Part shown: positions 17,025 to 25,351 of the stretch, piece after piece
Numbering within the stretch: position 1 is the stretch's first letter
Layout: the number at the start of each line of letters is the position of its first letter
Assembly: GCA_019636095.1 (NCBI GenBank)
Contig: JAHBYF010000010.1
Span: 78,508 to 142,507 of the forward strand
Source: Hyphomonadaceae bacterium
GTDB taxonomy: Bacteria > Pseudomonadota > Alphaproteobacteria > Caulobacterales > Aquidulcibacteraceae
Length of the DNA stretch: 64,000 bases
Direction of reading: 5' to 3'
Notes under the pieces: model-generated
What the model was told of the DNA's origin: nothing
The model's input: only the letters and a program-made list of their open reading frames with translations
Databases searched by the model: none
Program-made: the position numbers and the translations under genes

Positions 17025-17948
17025 TCAAAGTTGGCCGGGCGCGACGTTGAAAGTATCGCATTGGCGCGCGTCGCCACTGTCGAAACCTCGGCGGAACCAC
17101 GCCATACGCTGAGCGCTTGAGCCGTGCGTGAATTGATCCTGGTTGCGCTGACCCAAGGCGTCGTCGCCGATCTGGTGGGCGGCGTTCAGCGCCTCACGGA
17201 GATCCGCTTCGTCAATTTGCAAGTCGGCGCGCGCAGTGTGCCCCCACACGCCGGCGAAACAATCGGCCTGCAACTCAACGCGCACTGACGTCTGGTTTGC
17301 AGTCTCGCCCTGCACCTGAACCTGCGTTGCGCCGATCAGATTTTGCACGTGGTGGCCCACCTCGTGCGCAATGACATAGGCCTGCGCGAAATCACCAGGA
17401 GCGCGCAGCCGATCACGCATCACGTCATAAAAGCTCGGATCGACGTAAAGCTTGCGGTCGCCGGGGCAATAGAATGGTCCGACGTCTGAGGTGGCGCCGC
17501 CGCAGCCATCGGTGGCGACGCCACCCGAATAGATCACGAGAGTCGGGTTCTGATAGGCGCCCGGTTGCTGGTTGTTGTAGCGAGGCAGACGGCCTTGCTG
17601 GAATTGCGCGGCCCAGACGTCTTCCGTCGAAGCCAAGATCGTGCGTGAGAAATCGCAGGCTTGCGCAGCGTCGGGCGAGCTATCGCACGTCGACCCTTCG
17701 CCTTGGGTCTGCGTTTGACCCGGCACGCCGCCGAGCAGCGCGCCGAAGACCATGTTCTTGATCCCGGGCGGGGCGAAGAACCAAATGCCGGCGAGCACCA
17801 CAGCGGCGATCAAGATGCCGCGCAGGCCAATGCGCCGGAGGATTGCGAAAAGCACGCCGCCAGGCAAACCGCCGCCGCCCATGCCGCCGCCGCTTCCACG
17901 GCCGCGATCTTCGTAATTATCGGAACGGCGTTGGCCTTCTGTGCGCAT
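17025..17948 (-). CDS. YpfJ-family neutral zinc metallopeptidase
   Basis: A 307-residue membrane-anchored protein. A Gly/Arg-rich cytoplasmic N-terminus is followed by a membrane helix (about 42-60) and a periplasmic domain holding the zinc motif His195-Glu-Val-Gly-His199-His. Family hallmarks also include DVWAAQFQ, the GPFYCPGDRKLYVDP segment, the ELQADCFAGVWGH motif after the active site, and GSSAQRMAWFRRGFDSGD near the end. Natural substrates are unknown. A strong ribosome site (AGGAGG, eight bases upstream) supports the ATG at 17948. Confidence 0.93.
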   Translation of the reverse strand: MRTEGQRRSDNYEDRGRGSGGGMGGGGLPGGVLFAILRRIGLRGILIAAVVLAGIWFFAPPGIKNMVFGALLGGVPGQTQTQGEGSTCDSSPDAAQACDFSRTILASTEDVWAAQFQQGRLPRYNNQQPGAYQNPTLVIYSGGVATDGCGGATSDVGPFYCPGDRKLYVDPSFYDVMRDRLRAPGDFAQAYVIAHEVGHHVQNLIGATQVQVQGETANQTSVRVELQADCFAGVWGHTARADLQIDEADLREALNAAHQIGDDALGQRNQDQFTHGSSAQRMAWFRRGFDSGDARQCDTFNVAPGQL

Positions 17949-18001
17949 GGGTACGTCCTCCTGCCCTCTGCTCCCGTCTTAGCTTGCACACCGGCCTGAT
18001 G

Positions 18002-19075
18002 CTACTCCGAGGAGAAGAGGTCCGGCTGACCTCCGTGTTCCAGGGGGCGGCGAAACTGAGTGTGGTCAAGCGCGAGCCTGGGTTTGTCGAAACCAAGCCG
18101 CCGAGACGCAGCCGCGAACCGGTCAGCAATCAGTTTCGCGTAGGGCCCTTCGCCCCTCTGTCGCTTGCCCCACTCCGGATCGTAGTCTCGCCCATTGCGC
18201 ATCTGGCGCACCAGCGACATCACCCGCGTCGAGCGATCCGGGAAATGCGTGTAGAGCCACTCACGAAAGAGATCCTTGATCTCCAGCGGAAGCCGCAACA
18301 CGACATAGCCGGCAGCGCTCGCGCCTGCCCGCGCGCATTCATCCAAAATCGCTTCGATCTCACTATCGTTGATGGCTGGGACAATCGGTGCGACCATCAC
18401 CGTAACCGGGACGCCAGCATCGGCCAGCATCCTGATTGCCTCGACGCGGCGATGCGGCGCCGCGGCGCGCGGCTCCATCACGCGCGAAATGCGCCGTTCC
18501 AGCGATGTCACTGAAATTGCCGTTTTTGTAAGTCCACGTTCGGCTAGGCGCGCAAGAATGTCGATGTCGCGGATCACAAGCTGGGATTTGGTGATCAGCG
18601 AGACAGGATGGCGCCAGCGTTCCATCACTTCGAGAATGCCGCGTGTGATGCCGTACCCGCGTTCGATCGGCTGATAGATATCGGTAACGCCGCCAAGCAT
18701 GATCGTCTTGGGCTTGTAGCCCGGCTTCGCAAACTCGCGCTCAAGCAGCTCGACGGCATTCGCCTTCACAAACAGCTTTGTCTCGAAATCGAGCCCAGGC
18801 GAGAGACCAACATAGGCGTGGTTCGGCCGCGCGTAGCAATAGATGCAGCCGTGCTCGCACCCGCGGTACGGGTTGATCGACTGATCGAAAGAGATGTCCG
18901 GGCTGTGATTTGTTGAGATAATGGTCTTGGCCAATTCCGGCGTGACGATCGTCTCGAACGGCCTAGTACCCTCCTCCCCGACCCAGCCGTCATCGAAGGC
19001 CTCGCGGGCAAAGCGCTCATAGCGGCCGCTCGCGTTCGTGCGAGCGCCCCGGCCGTGAAGTGGGTTCGACTTCAT
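18002..19075 (-). CDS. PA0069-family radical SAM protein
   Basis: A 357-residue radical SAM enzyme, with the Fe4S4 ligands Cys73, Cys77 and Cys80 in RGCEHGCIYCYARPNHAY. The family is distantly like spore photoproduct lyase (SplB) and is often annotated as a DNA-repair-type protein, but its reaction is not known. Other family segments seen are GLDFETKLFVKANA, MLGGVTDIYQPIE and RNGRDYDPEWGKR. The ATG at 19075 lies almost at the predicted transcription start of a promoter that carries an SOS box, with no ribosome site before it; see the regulatory entry. Damage-inducible control fits a repair role (inference). Confidence 0.9.
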   Translation of the reverse strand: MKSNPLHGRGARTNASGRYERFAREAFDDGWVGEEGTRPFETIVTPELAKTIISTNHSPDISFDQSINPYRGCEHGCIYCYARPNHAYVGLSPGLDFETKLFVKANAVELLEREFAKPGYKPKTIMLGGVTDIYQPIERGYGITRGILEVMERWRHPVSLITKSQLVIRDIDILARLAERGLTKTAISVTSLERRISRVMEPRAAAPHRRVEAIRMLADAGVPVTVMVAPIVPAINDSEIEAILDECARAGASAAGYVVLRLPLEIKDLFREWLYTHFPDRSTRVMSLVRQMRNGRDYDPEWGKRQRGEGPYAKLIADRFAAASRRLGFDKPRLALDHTQFRRPLEHGGQPDLFSSE

Positions 19076-19082
19076 TCATAGG

Positions 19083-19115
19083 ACTATAGTCCCATACGCA
19101 GAACATATCAAGAAC
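19083..19115 (-). promoter_or_regulatory. SOS (LexA) box within a sigma70 promoter of the radical SAM gene
   Basis: On the minus strand TTGATA (19111-19106) and TATAGT (19088-19083) are 17 bases apart. The alphaproteobacterial LexA motif GTTC-N7-GTTC, read on the plus strand as GAAC-N7-GAAC at 19101-19115, covers the -35 element. The start point would fall near 19076, one base before the ATG, which suggests a leaderless mRNA. Confidence 0.75.
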
Positions 19116-19246
19116 TCTACGCCCAATGAAAAGGGCGCCGGTCAGCCGACGCCCCTCAATCTTGTGGGCATTTCATGGGTATCTGCCTGGTTCTTGCGCC
19201 CGCCCCATAGTCCGGCAGGCCTGGGAAAGTTCAGGTCAGAGACCCG

Positions 19247-19339
19247 TTACGCGACCATTTGCGCGGCTTGGTTCATCGTCGCGAAAGCCAACGGGGCAAA
19301 CACCGCCAACGCCGCCACCAGACAATAAAACTTAGACAT
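19247..19339 (-). CDS. Possible 30-residue secreted or membrane peptide
   Basis: An ATG at 19339 preceded by GGAG seven bases upstream opens 30 codons ending at TAA (19249-19247). The product starts MSKFYCLVAALAVFAPLAFA, a hydrophobic signal-like segment with an Ala-x-Ala-type end, followed by ten residues rich in Gln, Ala and Met. It lies alone in the 385-base gap between the radical SAM gene and the pteridine cluster. I believe similar tiny hydrophobic proteins exist in related genomes, but no family can be named. It could also be chance, since the region is short. Confidence 0.5.
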   Translation of the reverse strand: MSKFYCLVAALAVFAPLAFATMNQAAQMVA

Positions 19340-19412
19340 TTCCAGCTCCATCACTTGTCGAACCGCCTCTCGATCCGATGAGTGGAAGGTAATAGGCGAT
19401 TAGCTATAGGGA

Positions 19413-19428
19413 TGTGACGCGTGTCACG
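19413..19428. promoter_or_regulatory. CRP/FNR-type palindrome
   Basis: TGTGA-N6-TCACG at 19413-19428 matches nine of ten fixed positions of the CRP-type consensus. It lies 32 bases before the first FolB-like start (plus strand) and 73 bases before the small peptide gene (minus strand), so it could serve either. No experimental support; the match is by eye. Confidence 0.4.
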
Positions 19429-19460
19429 AGATGCGCGCCGAACCACACAAAGGCTCGTGA

Positions 19461-19853
19461 ATGACAGAGACGCCGTCGACCGTTTCAATCGCCATGCGTG
19501 GCATTGAACTCATCGTGCGCATCGGCGAGCACCCTTGGGAAAAGTTCGCCGAACGCCCAACCCGCCTTTCGATCAACATCACGCTTACGTTTGGCTACGC
19601 CGACTATTTCGGCAAACTCAATGGCTACGTTGACTACAACCCGTTGCGGCAATTCCTGAAGGGGCTCGAACAACGCGATCATGTCGAGAGGCTCGAAGAG
19701 TTCTCAAAACAGATCTTGGCTGCGTGCTTCGACACGACGCCCGTCGAACGCGTGCGGCTCTCCGTTCTCAAGCCAGATATTTTCCATGAGATGCAAGGCG
19801 TCGGCATGGAGTTCGACGTGACGCGGGCGGACTTCTCCGCAAATGCGGCATGA
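19461..19853 (+). CDS. Dihydroneopterin aldolase-like protein (FolB family, first copy)
   Basis: FolB-fold enzymes cleave 7,8-dihydroneopterin or epimerise it in folate or related pterin synthesis. This 130-residue protein keeps the key positions: Glu23 or Glu27 in RIGEHPWEKF, Tyr59 in GYVDYNPL, Glu80 in RLEEFSKQIL and Lys104 in LSVLKPDIF. The preceding AAAGG is a reasonable ribosome site. Its stop overlaps the start of the SDR gene (ATGA at 19850-19853), so the two are coupled. A second FolB-like gene lies on the other strand just beyond, so the two copies may have different substrates, for example a folate pterin and monapterin. Confidence 0.85.
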   Translation: MTETPSTVSIAMRGIELIVRIGEHPWEKFAERPTRLSINITLTFGYADYFGKLNGYVDYNPLRQFLKGLEQRDHVERLEEFSKQILAACFDTTPVERVRLSVLKPDIFHEMQGVGMEFDVTRADFSANAA

Positions 19854-20593
19854 GCGGCCTTGTTCTCGTCACCGGAGCTGGACGGCGCGTCGGCGCCGGC
19901 ATTGCCAAGCGTTTGGCACGCGATGGCTGGACGATTGGCCTGCATTACAATGGCTCACGAAACGAGGCCGAAAAAGTCGCAGCGGATATTCGCGCAAGCG
20001 GCGGCGCGGCAACGGCATTCGCGGCTGATCTCAGTGATCAGAACGCCATCGATTTGATGGGCGCCGCACTCGTACAGCGTGGAGACTGGGTGGGGCTCGT
20101 AAACAGCGCCGCCAGCTTCACGCCGGACGACATCACTAGCTTTGAGCTCGATTCTGCGCAAACTCAGGTTCGCCTGAACTTGCTCGCGCCCGTCTACCTC
20201 GCCCGCAAACTGCGCGAGGGCATTGGGACCCGCCGGGGATTCGTCACCAACATTTCCGACCAAAAGGTGCTGAATCCGAACCCGGACTTCCTCTCCTACA
20301 CGCTCGCAAAGATTGGCCTCGCGCATGCGACAAGCGCGCTCGCGATGGCTTTGGCGCCCAACATTCGCGTGAACTGCATCGCCGCCGGATTGATGCTGAT
20401 CAGCGGCGATCAAAGCGCCGAGAATTTCGCGCGCGTGCACAAACAAAATCTGACCGGCGTGGGCACGCGTGTTGAGGATGTCGCTGAAGCGGTGGCGTTC
20501 TTGGCAAGGGCCGAGAACATCACGGGTGCGCTTATTCCGGTAGACGGCGGTCAACACCTGATACCCAGCGCTCGCGACGTTATGTTCGATTAG
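19850..20593 (+). CDS. SDR-family pteridine/dihydromonapterin reductase-like (FolM-like)
   Basis: A 247-residue short-chain dehydrogenase. It has the NADPH loop TGAGRRVG (residues 8-15; the two arginines suit NADPH), the NSAASF motif near 85-90, catalytic Tyr150 and Lys154 in LSYTLAK, and the C-terminal ENITGALIPVDGGQHL segment. The arginine-rich loop and the neighbouring FolB-like genes point to FolM or a pteridine reductase, which reduces dihydropterins. It is coupled to the upstream FolB-like gene and its last 14 bases overlap the 3' end of the convergent second FolB-like gene. Confidence 0.85.
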   Translation: MSGLVLVTGAGRRVGAGIAKRLARDGWTIGLHYNGSRNEAEKVAADIRASGGAATAFAADLSDQNAIDLMGAALVQRGDWVGLVNSAASFTPDDITSFELDSAQTQVRLNLLAPVYLARKLREGIGTRRGFVTNISDQKVLNPNPDFLSYTLAKIGLAHATSALAMALAPNIRVNCIAAGLMLISGDQSAENFARVHKQNLTGVGTRVEDVAEAVAFLARAENITGALIPVDGGQHLIPSARDVMFD

Positions 20594-20951
20594 CCTCGCG
20601 GCGGATGCTCACGGCAACGAGGCCGTCGCCTGACAGCACAGATGGCTTCTTGACCGTCACCTCCACCCACGCCGCACGCGCCGACAGCGACAGGCAATGC
20701 CCGGCAACGCGGTCGGCCAGCGTCTCAATCAAATGCGCTGGCTCGCCCAAATCGCCGCGGATGAAGTGAATGATCTGATCATAGTCGACGGTTGCGCCGA
20801 TACGATCATGGGCGATGAAATCTGGCACGCCCACCAATGCCAGCGCCACAGAGATGCGCACTTCCTGCGGCGTCGCTCGCTCGGGGTCAGGCACGCCAAC
20901 GCGCACCAGCGCCTTTGCATCATCAATGCGAATGATCTGAAGGTCTGCCAT
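20580..20951 (-). CDS. folB: Dihydroneopterin aldolase (FolB family, second copy)
   Basis: A 123-residue FolB-family protein on the opposite strand to the other copy, with Glu24 (VPDPER), Tyr57 in ATVDYDQI, Glu76 in LIETLADR and Lys101/Lys102 in VTVKKPS. The usual GxxxxE loop near residue 20 reads RVGVPDPER, close to many alphaproteobacterial FolB proteins. Sequence similarity to the first copy is low by eye, so this is not a recent duplication. Its 3' end overlaps the SDR gene by 14 bases. Of the two it looks nearer the conventional folate enzyme, but this is only a judgement. Confidence 0.82.
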   Translation of the reverse strand: MADLQIIRIDDAKALVRVGVPDPERATPQEVRISVALALVGVPDFIAHDRIGATVDYDQIIHFIRGDLGEPAHLIETLADRVAGHCLSLSARAAWVEVTVKKPSVLSGDGLVAVSIRREANRT

Positions 20952-20967
20952 CTGGAAGCAAACCTAA

Positions 20968-21801
20968 TCAGGCGAAGGCAATCAGGCTAGCGCCGAGGGC
21001 GACGACAGCCGCGCCGAGCCAGCGGCGCACGCCAAGCCTTTCATGAAGGAAGAGAAACGCGATCAAAGCCCCCCACACGACCGAGGTCTCGCGCAAGGCC
21101 GTGACCTGGGCGATTGGCGCAAAGGTCTGCGCCCACAGCACAAGGCCATAGCCCGCAAAGCTGATGATGCCGATACCTATGCCGCGCCATGGCGCGACTG
21201 CAGCATCGGTCAGCAGACGCCTTACGCCGCGCCGCCAGAACGCAAACGCCGCCATCGGCACAGACATCAGCGCCATCGACCAGCCGAGGAAAATCACGGC
21301 GTTCCCGGCGGCTCGCGACCCGAGAGCGTCCACCAGCGAGTACGAGGCGATACAAAGTCCGATTGCGCCCGCCCACATGGTTGCCCGCAACGGCGCGCGT
21401 GGGCTGGCGCCTACAATGAAGACGCCAATTGAAACAAGCGCGATGCCTAACATCTTCAGCAGCGGCGGGACTTCATGCGCGGTCAACGCCGCGCCAATTC
21501 CTACCAACGTCGGCGCCATGCCGCGCGACAGCGTATAGACATGGCTCATGTCGCCGGCGTCGTAGCCTTTGAACAGGCAGAACCAATACGCCAGGTGGAT
21601 GCACACCGTCATCGCAAGGTAAGGCCATGCGGCCTCGGGCAGTGTCCCCAGCAAGGCAATGATCAAGGCGCCCGCGCCAAGACCTCCGACCGCAATCAAG
21701 AACGAATCCGTCACCCGATCCGTCCCGCCCTTCAACACGGCATTCCAGCTCGCGTGGATCACGGCTGAAGCAATGGCGGCGGCGATGGCGGCGGGCGGCA
21801 T
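20968..21801 (-). CDS. EamA/DMT-superfamily transporter
   Basis: A 277-residue membrane protein with ten hydrophobic segments in two five-helix EamA repeats; the first begins IHASWNAVLKGG near residue 15 and the second near residue 145. The C-terminal HERLGVRRWLGAAVVALGA is typical of EamA proteins, which export amino acids or other metabolites or move nucleotide sugars. The substrate cannot be told. It lies 16 bases after the second FolB-like gene start on the same strand, so the two may share a transcript with the transporter first. Confidence 0.92.
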   Translation of the reverse strand: MPPAAIAAAIASAVIHASWNAVLKGGTDRVTDSFLIAVGGLGAGALIIALLGTLPEAAWPYLAMTVCIHLAYWFCLFKGYDAGDMSHVYTLSRGMAPTLVGIGAALTAHEVPPLLKMLGIALVSIGVFIVGASPRAPLRATMWAGAIGLCIASYSLVDALGSRAAGNAVIFLGWSMALMSVPMAAFAFWRRGVRRLLTDAAVAPWRGIGIGIISFAGYGLVLWAQTFAPIAQVTALRETSVVWGALIAFLFLHERLGVRRWLGAAVVALGASLIAFA

Positions 21802-21906
21802 GAGTCGGGCGCACTAGAACACGGCTCAGGCGTGGCGCGAACGACAAACGATGGGCGCCTCCCCTGCCGCGCTGCAACGTGCTAGGCGTCGCGGCGGGAG
21901 ACAAGA

Positions 21907-23124
21907 ATGAGCGCACAGGAATTCGACGTCGTCGTGTACGGGGCGAGCGGCTTCACGGGAAAGCTGGTCGCTGAACACTTGATGCGCGCTTACGGAGCGT
22001 CAGGCGAGGTCCGCTGGGCGATTGCAGGCCGCGACGAACAGAAGCTTCAGGCGGTGCGCGCGGAAATCGGCGCTCCTCATTCGCTGCCAATAATCATCGC
22101 TGGCGCAAGAGACTCGAACGCTCTTGACGCCCTCGCCCATCGCACACGGGTCATCATCACCACCGTCGGTCCCTACCAACGCTACGGCGAGGGCCTCCTT
22201 GCGGCGTGCGCCAAGGCCGGAACCGACTACGTCGATCTCTGCGGCGAACCCAACTGGATGGCCGCGATGATCGCGAAATACGAGAAAACCGCACAGAAGA
22301 GCGGCGCGCGCATCGTCTTTTCCTGTGGCTTCGATTCCATCCCCTTCGATTGCGGCGTCTGGTTCTTGCAGCAAGAAGCCAAGCAGCGCTTCGGCCAGCC
22401 TTTGCGCGATGTCCGCGGCCGCGTCCGCAAGATGAAGGGGACGTTCTCCGGCGGCACGATGGCGTCGATGCTCGCGACGCTGGACGCGGTCAAACGCGAA
22501 CCTTCTCTCGCGGGACAGATGACAGACCCGTTCTTGTTGTCGCCAGAGCGGCTCGCGGCGCAGCCCAATGGCGAGATCGTCACCGAAGACGCTGACATCA
22601 AATCCTGGGCGACGCCGTTTGTGATGGCCTCAATCAACACCAAGAACGTGCATCGCACCAATGCGTTGGCCAAATATCCCTACGGACGTGACTTTACCTA
22701 CAGTGAAATGATGGCGACCGGCGGTGGGCCAAAAGGCAAGCAGCGCGCAAAGTCCGCGCTCAACGCATCGAACATGCAGCGCGCATTGCTCGGCTTTGCC
22801 CCAACCCGCATGCTTCTCACTCAATTCGCACTGCCGAAACCGGGTGAAGGCCCAGACAAGCAAGCACGCGAAACCGGCATGTTCGACGTGATGTATGTCG
22901 GCACAGGCGCCGATGGCCGCTCACTGCGTGCGAGCGTCTATGGCGACAAAGATCCGGGCTACGGCTCGACCTCGAAGATGATCTCCGAAGCGGCGCTCAC
23001 CTTGAACAACACCAGCCGGCAGACGACGCCTGGCGGAATTTGGACGCCAGCCGCAGCAATGGGTGACGCGCTCATTGCGCGACTACAAGACAAAGCCGGG
23101 CTGACGTTCAAACTCGAGAACTAA
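21907..23124 (+). CDS. Saccharopine dehydrogenase-like / trans-acting enoyl reductase family protein
   Basis: A 405-residue NAD(P)-binding protein. The N-terminal Rossmann motif is VVYGASGFTGKLVAEHL (residues 8-24), followed by RWAIAGRDEQKLQ and a TTVGPYQRYGE motif near 81-91. DYVDLCGEPNWM and SCGFDSIPFD also match this family, which includes mycobacterial trans-acting enoyl reductases and a eukaryotic saccharopine dehydrogenase-like oxidoreductase. Lipid or fatty-acyl metabolism is a likely area; the true substrate is unknown. A ribosome site (GGGAGACAAG) precedes the ATG. It is divergent from the EamA gene. Confidence 0.88.
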   Translation: MSAQEFDVVVYGASGFTGKLVAEHLMRAYGASGEVRWAIAGRDEQKLQAVRAEIGAPHSLPIIIAGARDSNALDALAHRTRVIITTVGPYQRYGEGLLAACAKAGTDYVDLCGEPNWMAAMIAKYEKTAQKSGARIVFSCGFDSIPFDCGVWFLQQEAKQRFGQPLRDVRGRVRKMKGTFSGGTMASMLATLDAVKREPSLAGQMTDPFLLSPERLAAQPNGEIVTEDADIKSWATPFVMASINTKNVHRTNALAKYPYGRDFTYSEMMATGGGPKGKQRAKSALNASNMQRALLGFAPTRMLLTQFALPKPGEGPDKQARETGMFDVMYVGTGADGRSLRASVYGDKDPGYGSTSKMISEAALTLNNTSRQTTPGGIWTPAAAMGDALIARLQDKAGLTFKLEN

Positions 23125-23127
23125 GCC

Positions 23128-23697
23128 TTACTGCACCACAAACCGCGTAAGTTCGGTACGCGGCGGTCCCCAGTTGGGCGCCAAATCCGCCGCGCGCCGA
23201 TAGTCAGCGTAAGCAGCGCTTGCGTTACCGACCTCCTCATAAGCAGCGGCGCGATAAAAATAGGCGCGCTCCGGCCGGTCAGGGTTCATCGCGATCGCGT
23301 GTGTCAACGTGTCGACTGCCTCACGATAGCGGCCGAGTTGAACCAGCGCGATGCCGCGCATGACTTGCGCTTCGCCGAAATCGGGGCTGAGCGAGGCCGC
23401 GTACTCGAAATCCGACAACGCTCGTTCATCGAGGCCGCGTCGCATCAGCAGAACGCCGCGATTAACAAGGGTCGCTGTTCGATCCTCCCGCGTCAGGAAA
23501 TCGTGGTTGAGCGCCAAACTGCAAACAGCAAGCGATCCCCGATCATGCCGATCCGAGATAGCGGCGACGTAGCAATCCTGCGCTGGCCCCCGGCCATAAA
23601 CAACGATTGGGCCAATGCCTGTGTCGGCGGCCATGGCGTTGGCAGCTGTGAAAACGCTGGCGGCGATAACGGCGCCAGCAAGCAATGCTCGCTTCAT
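23128..23697 (-). CDS. Secreted tetratricopeptide-repeat protein
   Basis: A 189-residue protein with a cleavable-looking signal peptide (MKRALLAGAVIAASVFTAANAMA) followed by about three TPR units between residues 85 and 185: LNRGVLLMRRGLDERALSDF, then GEAQVMRGIALVQLGRYREAV and AYFYRAAAYEEVGNASAAYADYR. Two cysteines before the repeats may form a disulfide. TPR proteins scaffold other proteins in the periplasm; no partner can be named. It converges on the reductase gene with a 3-base gap. Confidence 0.85.
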   Translation of the reverse strand: MKRALLAGAVIAASVFTAANAMAADTGIGPIVVYGRGPAQDCYVAAISDRHDRGSLAVCSLALNHDFLTREDRTATLVNRGVLLMRRGLDERALSDFEYAASLSPDFGEAQVMRGIALVQLGRYREAVDTLTHAIAMNPDRPERAYFYRAAAYEEVGNASAAYADYRRAADLAPNWGPPRTELTRFVVQ

Positions 23698-23834
23698 AGG
23701 GCTATCCTCCTCGCACCCACGAGGGAAAGCCCGATCAACGCGCCCAGCAATTCACATTCCTGGGAGCGAGGCGCCGTTCATCGCAAACTGCGAACGCTTG
23801 TGCCTGAAATGAGCGGTTTCGCTGCTGTTGCGGC

Positions 23835-25040
23835 CTAACTCAAGCTTGAGCAGAAGCGCTGGATCCGCGCGCACGCGTCTTCCAAGCACTGGTTCGACGT
23901 CGCGTACGAAATGCGGAAATTGGGCGAGAGGCCAAACGCACCGCCATGCACCACCGCCACGCCCTCGGCTTCCAACAGCGCGATCGCGAACGCCTCATCA
24001 TTCTCGATGACTGCACCGTTAGGCGTCTTCTTGCCAATCAGTTCGGCGCATGACGGATAGACATAGAACGCGCCTTCCGGCGTCGGGCATCTCAGCCCCT
24101 TCGCTTGATTCAGCATCGACACAACAAGATCGCGGCGGCCCTGGAACAGCCTCTTGTTCTTCGGGATAAAATCTTGCGTGCCGTTCAACGCTTCGACCGC
24201 CGCCCACTGCGAGATCGAGCACGGGTTCGAAGTGGTTTGGGCCATCACATTGGCCATCGCTTTGATCAGCCACTGCGGACCACCGGCATAGCCGATGCGC
24301 CAGCCTGTCATCGAATAGGCCTTCGAGACGCCATTCATTGTCAGCGTCCGCTCATACAAACGCGGCTCGACCTGGGCGATGGTCGTGAACTTGAAGTCGC
24401 CGTAGGTCAGGTGCTCGTACATGTCATCTGTGAGGATGAGCACCTGCGGATAGTCGACTAGCACCGCCGCCAGCGCTTTCAGCTCCTCGCGCGTGTACGC
24501 GGCGCCCGACGGGTTAGAGGGCGAGTTCAGCAGCAACCACTTGGTGTGGGGCGTGATGGCCTTCGCCAACGCCTCAGGCTGCACTTTGAAACCATTTTCG
24601 GTCGTGGTGTCGATGAACACCGGCGTGCCGCCGCACATGATCGCCATGTCCGGATAGCTCACCCAATAAGGCGCAGGGATAATCACTTCGTCGCCCGGAT
24701 TGAGGGTCGCCATCCAGGCATTGAAGATCACAGGCTTGCCGCCCGGTGAGACGTTGATCTGCTCGCGCCGGTAGTCGAGTTCGTTCTCGCGCTTGAATTT
24801 GGCGCAGATCGCGTCCTTGAGTTCCGGAATGCCGTCCACGTCAGTGTACTTGGTTTTGCCTTCGCGCATCGCGCGGATCGCCGCTTCCTTGATGTTTTCC
24901 GGCGTGTCGAAATCCGGCTCGCCTTGCGAAAGTGCGATACAATCGCGGCCCGCTGCCTTCAGCGCGCGCGCCTTGGCGCTCATCGCCATGGTCGCAGAGG
25001 GCTTCACGCGCTTCAGCGCTTCAGATACTTGATTGGCCAT
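23835..25040 (-). CDS. Class I pyridoxal-phosphate aminotransferase (aspartate type)
   Basis: A 401-residue fold-type I aminotransferase of the alphaproteobacterial AspC/AatA group. The PLP lysine is in TMNGVSKAYSMTGWRIGYAGG (about residue 240); the Asn and Asp-Tyr-type cofactor contacts lie in NSPSNPSGAAYTREEL and ILTDDMYEHLTYG; the substrate-binding Arg near the C-terminus is in NFRISYATS. It most likely exchanges aspartate and 2-oxoglutarate, possibly also prephenate as in some close relatives. It begins far from its divergent neighbour, the M13 peptidase. Confidence 0.94.
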   Translation of the reverse strand: MANQVSEALKRVKPSATMAMSAKARALKAAGRDCIALSQGEPDFDTPENIKEAAIRAMREGKTKYTDVDGIPELKDAICAKFKRENELDYRREQINVSPGGKPVIFNAWMATLNPGDEVIIPAPYWVSYPDMAIMCGGTPVFIDTTTENGFKVQPEALAKAITPHTKWLLLNSPSNPSGAAYTREELKALAAVLVDYPQVLILTDDMYEHLTYGDFKFTTIAQVEPRLYERTLTMNGVSKAYSMTGWRIGYAGGPQWLIKAMANVMAQTTSNPCSISQWAAVEALNGTQDFIPKNKRLFQGRRDLVVSMLNQAKGLRCPTPEGAFYVYPSCAELIGKKTPNGAVIENDEAFAIALLEAEGVAVVHGGAFGLSPNFRISYATSNQCLEDACARIQRFCSSLS

Positions 25041-25351
25041 TGTTCCCGCTCGATTCGATGAGGGGATACCTTAGAGTAAGCTTCGCCACATTGCGAAAAT
25101 CCGCCGCGGCCGGCTATTTCTGGCCCTCGTCATTCAAACGCCCGGAAACGCAGTTCCGCTTAGCGCTGGCCGCGAATTTGGTGCTCGGCCCGCCGCCCAT
25201 CCCGAACGCCTAGCCGCACCCCCGGCTTTTCGACCAAACCGCTCCAATTGGCGACGCTTGTGCACACCGAGGCGCCGCAATCGGTTGCTAGGCGCGGGTT
25301 AGCGCGCCTATGCCGTCGCCTGATAATCAAGTCAGAAAAGGACTTAATCCC
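25041..25351. other. Intergenic region between aminotransferase and M13 peptidase
   Basis: This 311-base divergent gap must hold both promoters, but I see no convincing -35/-10 pair. It contains one perfect inverted repeat, TAGGCGCG (25289-25296) and CGCGCCTA (25303-25310) with a six-base loop, 41 bases before the M13 start. No small coding region stands out. Confidence 0.5.
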
